Shown here: positions 37,729 through 50,773 of the stretch, one piece after another
How the letters are laid out: each line of letters opens with the position of its first letter
Position numbering within the stretch: position 1 is the stretch's first letter
Source of the DNA: Atherinomorus stipes
Lineage: Eukaryota > Chordata > Actinopteri > Atheriniformes > Atherinidae
Assembly: GCA_023101725.1 (NCBI GenBank)
Contig: JALJCO010001037.1
Location: forward strand, 124,001 to 188,000
Direction: 5' to 3'
DNA length: 64,000 bases
Position numbers and translations under genes: made by a program
Notes under the pieces: generated by a model
Database searches by the model: none
What the model was told of the DNA's origin: nothing
What the model saw: only the letters and a program-made list of their open reading frames with translations

Positions 37729-37770
37729 GTAATGGCGCACCTGGATTTGCCAATCCAGGTGCGCCATTAC
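37729..37770. repeat. Perfect hairpin, 19-base arms, 4-base loop
   Basis: The arm GTAATGGCGCACCTGGATT (37729-37747) is followed by TGCC and then its exact reverse complement (37752-37770). The hairpin is GC-richer than its surroundings. Near-direct repeats 'caaatccat' (37720-37728) and 'taaatccat' (37773-37781) flank it. No known RNA gene or element end was recognised. Confidence 0.85.
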
Positions 37771-39686
37771 GTTAAATCCATTCCAGCATTTCTTTCAAGC
37801 ACTTCTTCTTGACTGGGTCTTAATTTTTTTGTAACTATTTTATATATTATTATGTTTCTAAGTTTAAAATTCATCATATCTATTGGTGAATAATTAATGG
37901 ATCAGTTTTCCCTCATTCTTACTGTCATGAACTCATTCATTAACCTGTTAAACCATGTTTTTTAGAGGTGAGGTTCCACAAAACAGACATACCTAACATT
38001 AACCAAGAATTAAATCAATTATTAGCTCACTTTATATAATCCTTGACCTAAAACATAGCTAAGTATCTATATCAGCCATTAGCTAATACTTGACCTGTGG
38101 TATTGGTATCAGTAAAAGTGAAAAAGTGAGATCAGGACAGCACTATTTGATTCAGGTGAGCTGAAACCTGCAGGACTGCAGCCCTCTAAGACCGACTTTG
38201 CTCATCCCTGTTTCAGGCTTGGTGCTGGCAATGCTTTGCCAGCTGAATGCAGAGACAAAAAAATAAGTAGAAACGCCCACTATGGTGTCAAAATCATGGA
38301 TATTCCAGCTACACACCAAAAAGATAAAACACTGATGTACAGTAATGCTCCAGACATTCCCACTGGCTGATGGTCTGACTGCTGTATGAGGGTTTTAAGG
38401 ACCAAAGGGGTCTTTTAGTTATGTAGACCATAAGCTTTAAGTTACTTTAATTTACAGAAACAACTATACTTCCTATACTGAAGCTAAGTGAGTGGAATAT
38501 GTGGACTTTAGAGGCAACTAACACATATAACATGTAGTGTTTACAGTAATGAGAAAAGTACAGGCACTAACGTATATAAAGGATGCAATCTTTTATATTT
38601 TAAACAGTAGGTTTGATTTTTCAAGTATTAAACAGAGGGATTCCTTACTGATCTGCTTGTATTTATTTATGAAAGAGCTGTTATGCACCGTTATAGTCAG
38701 TTAAAGATATAGTGAGTCATGAAGAGATGACTCATGATCTAATCCAATTGTAAGTCGAGTAAAAAAAAAAAAAAAAATCACAGCTCTAACCAAAAAGGCC
38801 TTTAAAGCTTTAAGGTTCTGGGCGGATGTCCAAGCTGAAGATGCTGAGCTGTGAGAGCATCAGTACTTCAGGAAAAGACTTGCATCATCAATTTATTGAC
38901 TTCATCAATTAAATGCTTTTGTAAAAGCAGGACCAACCCTGCCAATGCTTACCACTACTGATTACAGTCACAGTTTTAAAGCAGTTGTGTCATGTGAACT
39001 TGCCTCCAGCTGGATTCCCCTTCTTAAATAACAAAATTAGCTATATTAAACTCCACCTTTGTCCCAGTGAGATATTCGAGGCAGCCCTTAAAAGAAAATG
39101 TTGCATTGTGTTACTGCTGGCTCCGTTCCCAGCGAGCACGACCATGTGACTTGAGATTTAGTTGAAACTTTACTCTCCTTCGCACTGGGAGAGCCAGAAG
39201 ACACCTTTGATCCAACAAAAAACATTAAACAAATGGTTTAAAGCAGATCTGTGAAAATGGGCATCTAATGGCTAGAATTGATTTTGTATTTAGTGATGAA
39301 GCAATGAGCCTCATGAAGATGGTAGTGGTCTACATCAGTGGCATTCCTGCTGAATTTACAGTATGGCTTCAGATTAAGTAAATACATAATCTGTGTCCAC
39401 TCATCTAATGTTCTGTAACTAATATAATAACCTAAGTAGGCTAAGTAGCATAAGAGGCCTATGTGTGTACAGTCAGCCTTTTGTACAGAGTTAACTACGA
39501 ATCTGGCACAGTGTAGATCTCAACTAATGTTAGAGGAAATAATTAGTTTAAGCAGACTGTGTTAGTGTTGAGACTTAGATGAAGATCAGAACACATTTTA
39601 TGACTAATTCATGCAGAAATACAAGTAATCCCAAACCTTTCAAACTTTTTTTTTGCAATGATATGCATGTGTGTATGTATATTTAT

Positions 39687-40033
39687 TAAGGGTGCAACAA
39701 TACATGCATTCATATTGAACCGTTCAATGCGAGTGTGTATTGAACCGTGACCACTATGTATCGAATGTCAAACAATACAGAATTTCTAATAAATTTTATC
39801 AACTTGTGTTCTGACGATGAGCTCTGTGTTGAAAACTCAGATCATCTGTGTTCAACTACATTCAGATCTGGCATTTGGAACTACTTTGGTCTTCGTGTTA
39901 TGGCCCAAGCCCATTGTGGACAAAAGCACAACAGTTTAAATTAAAGGCCTGAAAATTTTTTGTATCAAGAAAATATCGAACCTTAAGTATCAAACCAAAC
40001 CAAACCATGAATTTTTTGTATTGCACCCTTAAT
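39687..40033. mobile_element. hAT-like MITE
   Basis: The inverted ends are taagggtgcaa and ttgcaccctta. Inside are repeated 'ttgaaccg'-type and 'tatcgaa' blocks (for example 39714-39721, 39738-39746 and 39973-39980) typical of hAT subterminal repeats. No target duplication is clear in the AT-rich flanks. Confidence 0.6.
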
Positions 40034-41811
40034 ATATACATATAGATATATATAAATTAAATATTAATGTTGTCTCAATAGCATATACAACACTTGTACA
40101 ACACTTGTAATAAAGAGATACAAAACAGATGACCCCATCTTTTGTTTACAAACCCTGGAAAATGATTGTCTGATGCAGATTATCTCAAAATAGCAAACAA
40201 TCAGCCCAATTAATCAGTGAACTGATTAATCCAACCATCATTAATCTGATGGTTGGGAGCAGGATGCCTGGTGAACAACATTTGAGTGAGCTGATAAAAA
40301 AAAATGTTTATCGTTTCAACACTAAAAGTAAAACAATAAAACAACCAGAATCTTTCACCAGACTTCAGTAGCTTTCTATTAAGAGCAGATAACATCAGAT
40401 TCACACAACTACCGCCAGCCTCCGACCAGCAGCACCCTGTTAGTTTGGGGTTTTTTTTAGGTGTGAGACTGGGAATAAATACTGCTTGTAAAAAATTGCG
40501 TCCTCATTTTAATAACTAGCTGCCATTAACCCAACCAACCACAGCTGATGTGTTTCTGTGGTCACACTGTGTTCTGCTCTCAGGGTTACTGGGCTCTGCT
40601 CCGTCCTGCCTGGCCGTAAACTAAAAATGAACACTCTCATTCAGCACTATAAAGACAAAATCAGCAGAACACCAGTGGTTACTGGTCCAGGGGATCTAAT
40701 CAGACAAATGCTTTCTGGTCCATCAATGTGTTTGCTAGAGCAGTTTATGCAAACCAACGTGGAAATCTATCCATTAAAAGATGTAGTTATTAAGGAAACA
40801 ACATGAGTATTAGGAATGACCATTATTTCTTTCACCGGGTTCAACACTGAATTACAAACGATTTACTTGCCGTTGCCGAGTGTATTACATTATCAAACTC
40901 ACTGATCTACACAAAAAATATCTACGAGTTCATGTTCATTTAGTCTTTTAAAGTGCTTTAAAACTAGACTAATTAAAATCAATGGACAATCATTTTTAAT
41001 TTTATCATTTTAAAGCCTGGAGGACAAAAAAAAAAATTTACAGCAACCCCTCTGTTCAATCACATTTATGTTTGCTCTTTAGTTTGAGTACAGAGTAACT
41101 GCAAGTCAGAGCTTCATCTGATAAAATGAGACTGTAAAAATGCACCTGCAGCAAGGTAATTTAATAAAATGTGAAATCATATAACATCAGATATATATCA
41201 GTGTGCTTTAATTATGTGGGACGGATAATGATCAAGATTAATTTATGCTTCACAAAGCTGAATTTTTTCTTTTTTGTGTGAGTTTCTCCTGTGGCTTTTC
41301 AGCCTGCAAGCTATGAATTACATCATTATAATTGGTCATCTGGTAACAGCTTTTTCTCATTTTACATGCACAGTTTATACACAGAGGTGGAAAACCTGGG
41401 TTGGCTTACCAAGTTTGTAACTAGTATTATAGTACAGCTCAGCAAGATCTATAGTCAGGGTTGATTGACCAAGAAATGATGAAATTAAATGAAGCATAAG
41501 CTCCACACCACCTCAGAAAAGCTTCGTTCTCAACGTCCGCTACCTTTTCACTTTAACTTGCAGTTCGTGAGGTTAAAGGTCCAATGTAGAAGAATTACTG
41601 CCATCTAGTGGTAAAGATGAATATAGAAATGACTTCTAATGCAAAGCTGTGAATGGATGGTAGCCATGAGAAACCAAACTTCTTCCAGGCGTGAAGATAT
41701 TTTATCTAGTAGATCCAGTGGCGTCAGGTGCAGCGATGACTGCACTACAGGTAACTACTTCAGCATTTGTCTTCTTCTATGGTTCTTGTAAGGCGTTCTC
41801 AGAAACACTAC

Positions 41812-41860
41812 TATAGCTCAGTGGTTCTCAAACTTTCTGAGCTGCAACCCCTAAATGGAT
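41812..41860. repeat. End of a hAT-like MITE
   Basis: agctcagtggttctcaaact resembles the terminus of the element at 3334. The opposite end is not recognisable, so this is a fragment. Confidence 0.4.
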
Positions 41861-44800
41861 TATGGTTGATGGTTGACAGCTGTGGAAAAAGAACCCAAAT
41901 GCCTAAATTTAGTTTTTATCATCAAGAGACAATGCCAAATTTAGATTTTTAATATAGCACCTGTAATAACTTTGTTTCTGGACACGCGATGATAAAAATT
42001 GAAGGGAAAAGCTTGAAAACTATCAGAAACTTCATAAATAAGGAGGATCAATGTTTTTGGTAGATTCGGTTCACCGCTGTTTAAAAAGGCACCTACATGC
42101 CCAAAATCAGTTTCTCTCACTCTTGGAAAGAAATGATGTGATATAAAACAGTTTGCGTTTGTTGTTTTATATCAAGTTTGATTGCGCTAAATGCTAATGT
42201 TAGCATGGACTTGGTCACGCTAGGATTTAAATATCATTATGTATTATATATGGTGTAAGGACAGACTCGGTCAGACCACCAGAGATAGAGTTGATACTTA
42301 AGGAGAAAGCGACTGAAAACACAGTCTAGGAGGACTATAGCTAGTTTCAAGTCCACATTTAGACCAAGGCGGTCCGCAACACTCGACCTCGATGTACGGA
42401 GATTTACACGAGCTTTGTTTTTTCTTTGGTCACTCTTGCACTTCAAGTCTCTCTTCTTTTCCTCAGTTTGTATTCTTTTAGGTCAGTTTGTTGTGTGTGC
42501 AGTGACAGCCAGTGGAGGTCTCCTGACTTTCCCTTCGGTGGCAGCCGTACTGTTAAATTCTGTTTTCCGCACGCTAGCGGAGTCATGGCAACTTCCTCTT
42601 CAGTAATTGGCTGAGAAAAACCATCATGGTAAATTTAGAGGCTAGTTAGCATTAGCAAAGGCTTGGATTGCGCTGTTTTTTTATCATATGTGCGAACAAT
42701 TAGTTTTATTTTTTTAATCAAAGTATAATTATTAAAGTATTAAAAAAGGTACCGGACCCAAAAAAAACCAAACCCAAAACTCAATACACTCAATATAAGA
42801 CATTTCAGTTGCATATAGGAACTTGTTTTTAGACTATGCATCTTAAATATCTTAAGTCATATCTCAGATGAAACAAACTCATTAGGAGACAAAAAACTTC
42901 ACAATACTAGTAAAATATAGATAAAAAATAGTTTTTCCAGCTTATTTCAAGAGTTTGTAAGGCTGAAATATAGTCTTATTTTAAGAATATTTTCATTTGT
43001 TCCACTGGGAGACTTTTTGCTTATCACAAGCAAAAGGAAAACATGTTTTTCTTCTTTCTTTTCTTTTTTTTTTTTTTTAAAAGTGATTTAAAGAGTGGCC
43101 CTTTTTCCAGTGTATTTCTGCTTTCCAAAACCATTTCAGATGTTCAACCCGGACATTGTCCGACCCGGTTCTCCCCTCTCCATGCGGCGCTGCACCACCA
43201 CCAACCTGCTCCACTGAGCAAAGCTTCTCCTTTTTGCTACTCAGGTCATTTTCAAAAAGGAACAAAGTGTTCGAACCAAAGCCAAGTCTGTGTGGGGATT
43301 TCACCCCCCCAACCTACAGGAATGCACCCCCCCTTTCCCTCCAACTCCCTCACCCTGTTTTATAAACCCTGCTCTCATTTGCTGATTTAATTACTGTAGG
43401 CTTTACCCTGTTCAAGGCTACTGGGGCGAGAATTTCTGGGAAAGGATGCAAAAGGAACCAAGAGGCAGCAGCTCTAGGGTCACATAGCTGATCTGGCTGC
43501 AGAACTTTCTAGAGTAAGTCTCTGACACTTATGTAGGTCATGGTGGTTGCAACTGTGGGGACCCCAAAGCACTCAGTGCCACTGTTTTGGGTAAGGGAAC
43601 AGCCCTGGTCTGCTTAAATGGCAGTGAGTTGCACTAACATGCTGCTGTATGTATTCTGACCAGTGCATCTATGCAGTCCCATTTATCATGCTGCAGACAA
43701 CAATGTTCCTCCAGCTCTGGAGTAACAGTGAAGGGAAAACCCTTTCCAGTTTCCACATGGTAATAAACCAAATAATAAAAGGAGCACTCCCAGTTTAGTG
43801 TTGAAAAACTTAATTAAACTGACTTTCACCTCATCAGAAACCAAGGGAATTAACTGAAAAGCAAACTGTGAGCTATAATTATCATCCAGCATCAGCAATG
43901 GAATTCACTAATGCTCTTCCAGCTAAATAAGAGCAAATCCCTCCAGCCATGTCCAGATGTGCGGGATAGCTTTCCTTTCAGACTGTAAGCTGTTACAGCA
44001 GCTCAGACCCATGCCTTTGCAATGGCCTGTAAGACTCGCATATGCACATGATGTCCATGTATACACACAGTTCTGGCAATACAGCATGGCTATAATCAAC
44101 ACATTACAAGCTTAGCTAAAGGGGGTATAGAAAATGGATGGGTAGATGGTTGAAAATGGGTTTTTAATCATAAAACTTCTGGATTGTCGAACCAAGCAGC
44201 TGTGTGTTAAATAAAACACCTCACAATTTTAGGATTGAAAAAGGCTCTGAGAAGGGATGAACCTCGGAGGACTGCAGCAGCTGCACGTAAGCTTTAAAAA
44301 TAGACTAAATGTTAAGAACCGCAATCTGCTTTTTGCCTGGATCCTCAGTGTCCATCATTTCAGCCTTTTACACAACAATCGACGCAAAGTCATTGCTGAT
44401 CTCTGCTTTTTAAATGTGAAGCTTTGCTGCTTTTCTTTGTCGTAAATGACAGGACATTTCATGTGTAAGTGGTTTATTTCTTTTCACTGTTGGTTGCACA
44501 AGAACACAGATAAGAAAATGTCATTTTCAAAGCTGGATAAGTGGGTTTTCTTCAAGTTTTTGTGCCAAACAGTATTCAACAAACCAATAAAACTAGTCAA
44601 AGGCAAATTCTGGTTTGGGTTTTTGTGTTTACTTGCAGTTGTAAACTCAAATCCTTGACCAGGAAGTCCTTCCATACAACCTCCATGGGTGGTCAGGTAT
44701 GTCTCATACACACAATTCAACATGAAGCCAGTCTCTTGACCTGCAAGAGGAAGAGCTGCTTTCTTTGTCATGTTTGGTTTTATGGATGTACAGAACAAGC

Positions 44801-45394
44801 AGCCAGTTTGCTTTCTAGGCTCATACACAGTTTGCGCACCAGCTGAGCAGATGGTCCCTCAGGTGGTCCAGGACCCTCGCAGACATGGGCAGATGACTAC
44901 ATATGCATCATACAGAACCTTGGCCTTGAAAATAAAACTCTGAACCAGCAGATTTCTATAAATATGGCAGTGAACCAGAACAGCAATGATTAGTAGATCA
45001 ATCAGCTGGTTTCTAATGTGTTGGAGGTCATTTTTAGCATGCTAGGTTAGCTGAATTCTCAAGAAATTCCTGAAAGAGAATCCAAATGTCAAGGTTGTTT
45101 GGTTTTGGCAGCAACAGATACGTTTTATGAGTGAATGGTGGTTGCAATTCTGACTGGCGCCACTTTGAGTCTTTTGTTTTAATCTGATTGGTTACAATTC
45201 ATTCACACTGGGAATGCAGAGATGCTTTATCCAATAATCTGCCAAGTGCCTGCCTTTTCCATATGGTTTATTTAAAGGACTTCCTTGGTTAAGGTCAATC
45301 ACTCAGGAAAATAACTACCAGCCAAAGTTGACAGATAACATGAGAAGAAGTTTCTTATCCAATAAAGGCAACGCATTAAGTCCATAGGACAGTA

Positions 45395-45475
45395 TCCGGA
45401 CAGACCGGCGACCTGTCCAGGCTGTACCCTGCTGGGATAGGCTCCAGTGACCCCACGACCCCGAACTGGATTTTT
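45395..45475. repeat. Fragment of the fish retroposon seen at 4090
   Basis: 'cggcgacctgtccaggctgt', 'gggataggctccagtgacc' and 'cgaccccgaactgga' are the inverse of the same blocks in the 4090-4965 element. Only about 80 bases remain. Confidence 0.6.
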
Positions 45476-46082
45476 TATTTAATATGTGATGCAGGTCTAT
45501 CTATATTACAGGAGCATTTACCTCCCTAACTCTTGGGTTCCACATTGTAGCTGATCATTTCAGACATTTGGCACATCATGTGCTAAAACTTAGACCTCCA
45601 TTTCTGGTTTAAGGGTACAAAAACACCTTCTCTGTTGGCATCAGGGATGTAACAACATGGAAATTTCATATCACGGTTATTGTGACCAAAATGATCACGG
45701 CTATCATTGTATTTGCTGTATTATTGAAATCGCCTCCTAGTATCAGTAAAAATATCCAAAATGGGTCTAGACGTCTACTTTGTCCTTTTTAAAGGGGGAA
45801 AAATCTCGAGTACAAGTCTGCTTTTGATTTCCCAGTGTGGTTTGGATATTGTTTAATGTAACGGGCCAAACCAGCATTTATAACTGGAGTCCCACAGGCT
45901 CACCAGTAACTCAGCGCTGAATCAAACCAACATTGATTCATTGGTTTTGTACCTTCCACTTGTTTTTACCAATAAGAAATCTACCTCCAGACTGCGTGCC
46001 CTTACTTTTGGACTTTCTGCACAGATTTCTTCATACCTCACCCACATAATTGAAAGTAATCGGTAACTTGTCGGCATCTTAC

Positions 46083-47043
46083 CCAGATACAACGAGGCGT
46101 TCTCCTTCTTGACGTTGTCATCCAGGTAGGTGGGTCCCAGCGTGTATATGGGCGTGGACCCCATGCCCACCAGGATCTGCGCGATGATGAACAGCGCCAC
46201 GTACAGGTTGTGTTCGTTGCCCTCCTGGTCTCTGGGACAGGAAGTGATGTCAACACGATCCCTGCCGCTGGCATTGCTGTTCATGCACAGGCCCTCATTG
46301 GCCGAGGACGAGTTGACTTCCTGGATCTGGTAGGCTGGGGAGATGAAATGAGGTAAGGAGAAAAGGGCGGCACCCACAGCGATTAAAATCCCTCCCACCG
46401 CCAGCCAGCGTGGCCTCTGACCCCGCCCTCCGAAGTAGCTGATGAAGACGACCACCAGGAGGCTCCCGATGTCAAAACAGCTGACAAGGAGGCCCGACTC
46501 CGAGCTCCTCAGGCTGTATCTTTTCTCTATGGTGGTGATGACGCTGCTGAGGTAGCCGGACACCATGAGCGACTGGATGAACGTCAGGTAGCACATGCAG
46601 AACAGGAAGCAGCGAGAGTCCTGCAAGATAACGCTCAGGTACTTCCTGCTGGGCAGTTTCATTTGGGCTAGTCTTGAAGCGAAAAAGCCCGGTGTCTTCC
46701 TCCTGGCCACGTTTTTACTCCTACGGATCTCAGTGTTCTCCATGTACGAGCTCGGCCTGTTCAGTGCCGCCTTGCCCGTCTTTGGCAGGTAGTTTGTTCT
46801 GGTTGGAGACTCAGCCTGGAAGGATTCGCTCTTGGCAGGGAGCTGGATGAACTCCGTGCTTTCCTCTGCCGTTATCGACATACGCACTGAACTGGCCAGT
46901 AAAGTTTTCTCTTGAGGCCTTTCTTCATTTAAAATGGGCAAACTTTTAGATTTGAAGTTTGTGCCCGGTTCCTCCAGCTCGCTGGAAAATCCTTCCTCCT
47001 TCTGAAGAGACTCTGACAGCTCTGCTTCCTCGTGGTCAGCCAT
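46083..47043 (-). CDS. slco5a1: slco5a1 coding exon 1 (start codon, TM1 to TM4 region)
   Basis: This exon encodes residues 1-320 plus the first base of codon 321. The start codon lies at 47043-47041 in a good context (A at -3, G at +4). It is preceded on the minus strand by a pyrimidine-rich tract ending in AG at 47065, so this may be the second exon of the gene. The N-terminal 140 residues are cytoplasmic and poorly conserved, apart from SKSLPIL (residues 32-38) and the basic stretch before TM1 ([10 protein letters not shown], 107-116). Hydrophobic segments lie at about 145-166, 184-203, 212-232 and 278-300. The 233-277 loop is extracellular and has N-glycosylation sites at NSS (244) and NAS (257). 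[15 protein letters not shown] (296-310) is the strongly conserved family block. The donor reads CTGG|GTAAG at 46083/46082. Open reading continues into the intron but stops matching the family there. Confidence 0.97.
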
Positions 47044-47820
47044 TATTTTCAGTTGAGCCCACTTCTGTTTAGTGGTAAGAAAAACCCAGCCCAGTCCAAG
47101 ATTACATTTACAATTCAGGGGCTTCTGCCCATCATATTCATTATTAATAGATACATCTACTCACACAAAACGTCTGTGGAGCCCAAAGAGGCCCAAAAAA
47201 GCAACAATGACAGCCACAGGGAAAAAATACTTGCAGTTTCTGCTTATCTGCAGCACAAGCTCTGGGTTTGTTTATCTTCTCATGCACACTTGCCGTCTGA
47301 CACCATCTAATCTGGAGGTGAGGACCGGTCAGGCCTCCCCAACTCGACCGGCGTAGCTCCAGGGCTCCCTGCAGATGCCTCCCTCAGCTGCAGGACGCTG
47401 CAGCTCCGCGGCCGGCTGAGACGAAAGGACTATGCAGAGCCCTCGCCGCATCCCGGACTGCCCTGCCAATGGAGATCACACGGTCACAATGTCACTTCTA
47501 TCAGCTCAGAGCATGATCGTGCCCCCCTTTTTCCAAACTCCTCCCCGAGTCAAGGGCAACCCCGACTCCGCTCTTATCACCGCAGCAGCTGTCCTCCCAG
47601 CGGGCGACAGAAGCTGTCATTTACAGATGGTCATCCTGAGGAAATTCACGGAGAAAAAATAGAAAAAAATAAAAAATCAGGAGAGGAGAAGAGTCGAGGA
47701 AACCGATAGATGAGCGAGAGGGCAGCAGAACTGCAGCTCACTGCAGTGCTGCTCAGCTGCTCTGTGTCGCTGTTTTCAAAACAACTAGTCAAGTTACGTC
47801 AATAACCAACCGGAAACGGG
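47044..47820 (-). promoter_or_regulatory. slco5a1: Likely slco5a1 5' untranslated and promoter region
   Basis: This lies directly upstream of the start codon. From about 47320 to 47780 the sequence is markedly richer in G, C and CpG than the AT-rich surroundings. It has several CAGCTG E-box-like sites (for example near 47387 and 47754) and no clear TATA box. A pyrimidine-rich stretch ending in CTAAACAG places a possible splice acceptor at 47066-47065, 21 bases before the ATG. A non-coding first exon may therefore lie in the GC-rich part. The transcription start site cannot be placed from sequence alone. Confidence 0.45.
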
Positions 47821-50448
47821 AGCAGTCCACTTCAAAATAACAGCATTACAAGGGATTTTACTTTTCTTTTTAAATGTATATAGACAACTTAAAGTTAGTT
47901 ACTGGACTAACAAATGCATTTATTAAGAACAGGAGTACCACTAACCAAGTATTGCTTAATTAGTAAGATTAACATAACCTTATTGTTGAAGAGAATGTCA
48001 TCTAATGATTTGAACTTCTGGCAAAATATGATATTTGACCGACCTGCTCTACCGTTTGGGAGAGTAAAGTTTTCATATTATGATTAATTTTGTTTAAAAG
48101 AAAATGTGGAAATACACCTGTCTGGTAACACTTGATTTGGAGAAATGATACCGAATGTGGGGCGTACTTCATTACTGCTCCAAATTTGAACCATTTTAAT
48201 TATGTTACTGTAGGCCAGTGGTTCTCAAGGCTCAGGGCTCTGTCAGGGGGGGGGGGGGGCCCAGCCAGGCCTATATTTTTGTACTTCTAACAAAAAGTGG
48301 GCATATTCTTTAAAGTACTAATGAACAAATAATGATGACTCAAAAGGCATTGTTGTTGTTTCCCCCCATTTCTTAAAGACATCCATTTCAGGTAATGTTC
48401 ATCTGATGTAGACAGTGTTCACTTTTGCCAAAAGTTGCATTGAATTAGCTAAGTGAACAAATAAAAAAAGAAAAGCTCATTATCGTGAAAATGGACTAGA
48501 CTAAATGTGAAAGAAATAATCAAATTGACAAGCAATCTAAATGCTTATTTCAAATCCATTGCTCAAGACCACAAAAGAAAGTCTAGCTCTTTGGACACAA
48601 AATATAAAGATATGTCTCAAGACTTTGGCACAACACTTTAAATAATATGCTCATAGCTCTTTGACACAAAAGCACCAATTTTCAAAGCTGTTAGGGGGAA
48701 AAAACTGAGCATTTCACCTGCAAACAAACATGAAATTAATTCAAGGTTTCGCTTCACACACTACTATATGAAAATATTAAGCAAACTATTAATCAACGTG
48801 TTTTTATTTTGACACAGGAATCATGAAACGGCTACATCCGCTAATAGCGACGCTACTGTCCCACAAATGTAATATTCACAGTAATAAACACAGCAAAGAC
48901 ACTGCGTATCACTAACCTCCCACTCTGAACGGCGAGGAGTCTTTTAGTCCTCCTTGTCTGAGTTATCACATAATTTCAGAAGTCACAAGAGAGGAAAGAA
49001 AACAAAATCTTCTCGTGTCTTAAATAGACAGGATGTTCCCATTGAATGCCGTCAAATAGACAGCAATTAGCAGCAATTACCGGAAAGACATTTTTACTTC
49101 AAAATAAACGCAGTTTATCGGCAAAGAAACCGGAAGTTTTAAGTTTTCTTTATGGCCAAAAAAAAAAAAAAAAAAAAAAAAAAAAACAACTTGAACAACA
49201 AAATGTTTGGTCTTTAGGATTTTAATTGAGCTTGATTGATTGATTGATCGATGGCAGGATTTCAGAAAAGCAGTCCAAATACGAAAGTAACTTGTTTCCA
49301 TCATGGCCCTTGGTGTTAACTCAGAAAAAAAGCAAGAGTATGTCACTCAGAAACATACAAAATATTTTTAAGAATTGCATATACTCAATATACAAGTCAC
49401 AAGTAATAACTTAGCTGTTCGTGGTATTCACCAATAAATACCCTAAATGTGATGCCACCACAGATGCCAAGACTGGCCGTGTTTAAAAAAAAATTTTGAC
49501 ATCACAATAAATAGTATAATAATAATGGCAACGGTGTTAACTATCATAAAACATACAAGTTTGCCATCAAGCTCACAGAGTAACACATCATGCCTGAACT
49601 TGTCATTAATTCTGACCAACTCCCAGAATAAGCAATTAATTTGGATGCTCTGCACTCATTGATCTTAACAAAACAACACTTGTTATCTTGCGCTAGCTAG
49701 TAAGTTATCTTAAGAAAAAAGATTTCCCAAGACGAAGAAGAAAAATATACTCATCACCTGACCGTGAGCCAGCATCAAAGAAAGTAATTACCAATATGGC
49801 CATGCTTATCTTCAACCCAGTACGTATTAAAATACATTTAAGCTAAACAATAATAGAAATAAATGAATATCATATGAAATGATGAATTACTGAATTGAAG
49901 GTTACAGCACACTTGCATATATGAATAAATATTCATGCACTCAATTTAAAAAAAAAAAAAAAAACCTACACAGAGGCAACTGAAACATTTGTTTTGTTTT
50001 ACAGGCATCTTGCCATACAAACCATAAATGTTGTTCTTGTACATTGTGATAGATTTTATCACATTAATCAGAATCAATCTTGTTAAATTATTTTAAATTT
50101 AGCAAGATTGATTTCCATTAAGAATGTTGTAAATGGTTATCTGACTTCAAGACAATGATTAAATTTATAACTCAACTTCAAAGAAATTAACTTAATCAGC
50201 TGTAAGCGGTGAAGATAATATAAGTGATAAAACACGACAATGTTTTCAATGTTTCTGTCTTTGATGACTAATAAAGAAACATAGTCTGTCAACTATTTGA
50301 TCGACACTGCTTCAACATCCTAAACATGTTCAGGTCTCACCTCACTCTCATGTTGAACCTGAACGCAGGAATGTTTTCATGTAGAATCAGATTTAGGATC
50401 TTCTCTAAATTGTGACTATCTCTGTTGACCAAAATACCAGTGCATGCA
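47821..50448. other. Intergenic region between slco5a1 and the TRIM gene
   Basis: AT-rich sequence without a gene. It contains a fragment of the hAT-like repeat (48212-48370, with a G run at 48246-48260). It also holds a poly-A run (49157-49187) and a second A run (49949-49964). No transcript or RNA gene is apparent. Confidence 0.7.
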
Positions 50449-50470
50449 TTTATTAAAATTCTCTTTTATT
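50449..50470 (-). terminator. Candidate polyadenylation signals for the TRIM gene
   Basis: Two AATAAA hexamers on the minus strand lie at 50470-50465 and 50454-50449, about 310-325 bases beyond the TRIM stop codon. This distance is reasonable for a 3' untranslated region. The site is inferred from the hexamer alone. Confidence 0.35.
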
Positions 50471-50773
50471 AAAACTAAAAAAACAAACAAACAAAAAAAG
50501 AAAACTAAGCTATGGATAACACCAGCAATCCTGAGGAGCAGGAAAGATGGTTGACATGTGACATATCTGTCTCTTGACTTGCTGGCAGAAGAGTGTGTGA
50601 TGGCAAAATACACAAGGAAACAGCGACCTCTAGTGGTAAAAATAATACTAGGATACTTTTGAAAGATGTTTAAAATGCAAGCAAGATCAAACAATACTCC
50701 AAAAATTGTTAAACATGTAAAAATCTGCAATGTTATAAATAAAACTTCTTTTTTAAATGACTTAAGCTGAAGT

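Larger units (their letters stand above)
19722..46082 (-). other. slco5a1: slco5a1 intron 1 (between the first two coding exons)
   Basis: This 26.4 kb intron is the longest in the gene, as is common for the first coding intron of SLCO genes. It holds the repeat copy at 21335, the low-complexity block at 21951-23030, MITEs at 24821, 27342 and 39687, and tRNA-derived SINEs at 25994 and about 27823. It also holds the nested element at 31805-33401 and a perfect hairpin at 37729-37770. Several unassigned fragments lie at 34.1, 34.5, 41.8, 45.4 and 45.6 kb. Microsatellites include a C-run plus (CA)n at 28286-28316 and AAT-type repeats at 37122-37158. Stretches such as 17.0-19.5, 28.6-31.7, 35.4-37.6, 40.1-41.5 and 43.4-45.3 kb show no gene. 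Confidence 0.75.
105..47043 (-). other. slco5a1: slco5a1 transcription unit, 3' part missing
   Basis: Seven coding exons on the minus strand (47043-46083, 19721-19589, 15454-15225, 14272-14108, 6834-6636, 619-460, 349-105) all have GT donors and AG acceptors. Their phases match at every junction, giving 697 codons plus two bases. The assembled protein follows vertebrate SLCO5A1 closely as I know that family. It has the N-terminal SKSLP motif, the OATP signature [12 protein letters not shown] split across exons 2 and 3, a lysine-rich internal loop, and the Kazal-like cysteine domain of exons 6 and 7. Human SLCO5A1 is about 848 residues, so roughly 150 C-terminal residues lie past the left edge. 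Intron sizes are 26,361, 4,134, 952, 7,273, 6,016 and 110 bases, in transcript order. SLCO5A1 is an orphan member of the 12-transmembrane organic anion transporter superfamily, and its substrate is poorly defined. Teleosts can carry more than one slco5a1 copy, so the a/b paralog is not settled. Confidence 0.96.

Noticed and set aside
38708..38735. Small inverted repeat around tgagtcat
   Set aside because: Only eight-base arms; expected by chance in a window this long.
45922..46082. Extension of exon 1 reading frame past the donor site
   Set aside because: Similarity to the family stops exactly at the GTAAG donor, and exon 2 resumes in phase.
46038..46274. Arginine/threonine-rich frame overlapping exon 1
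   Set aside because: Out-of-frame shadow of the real slco5a1 exon.
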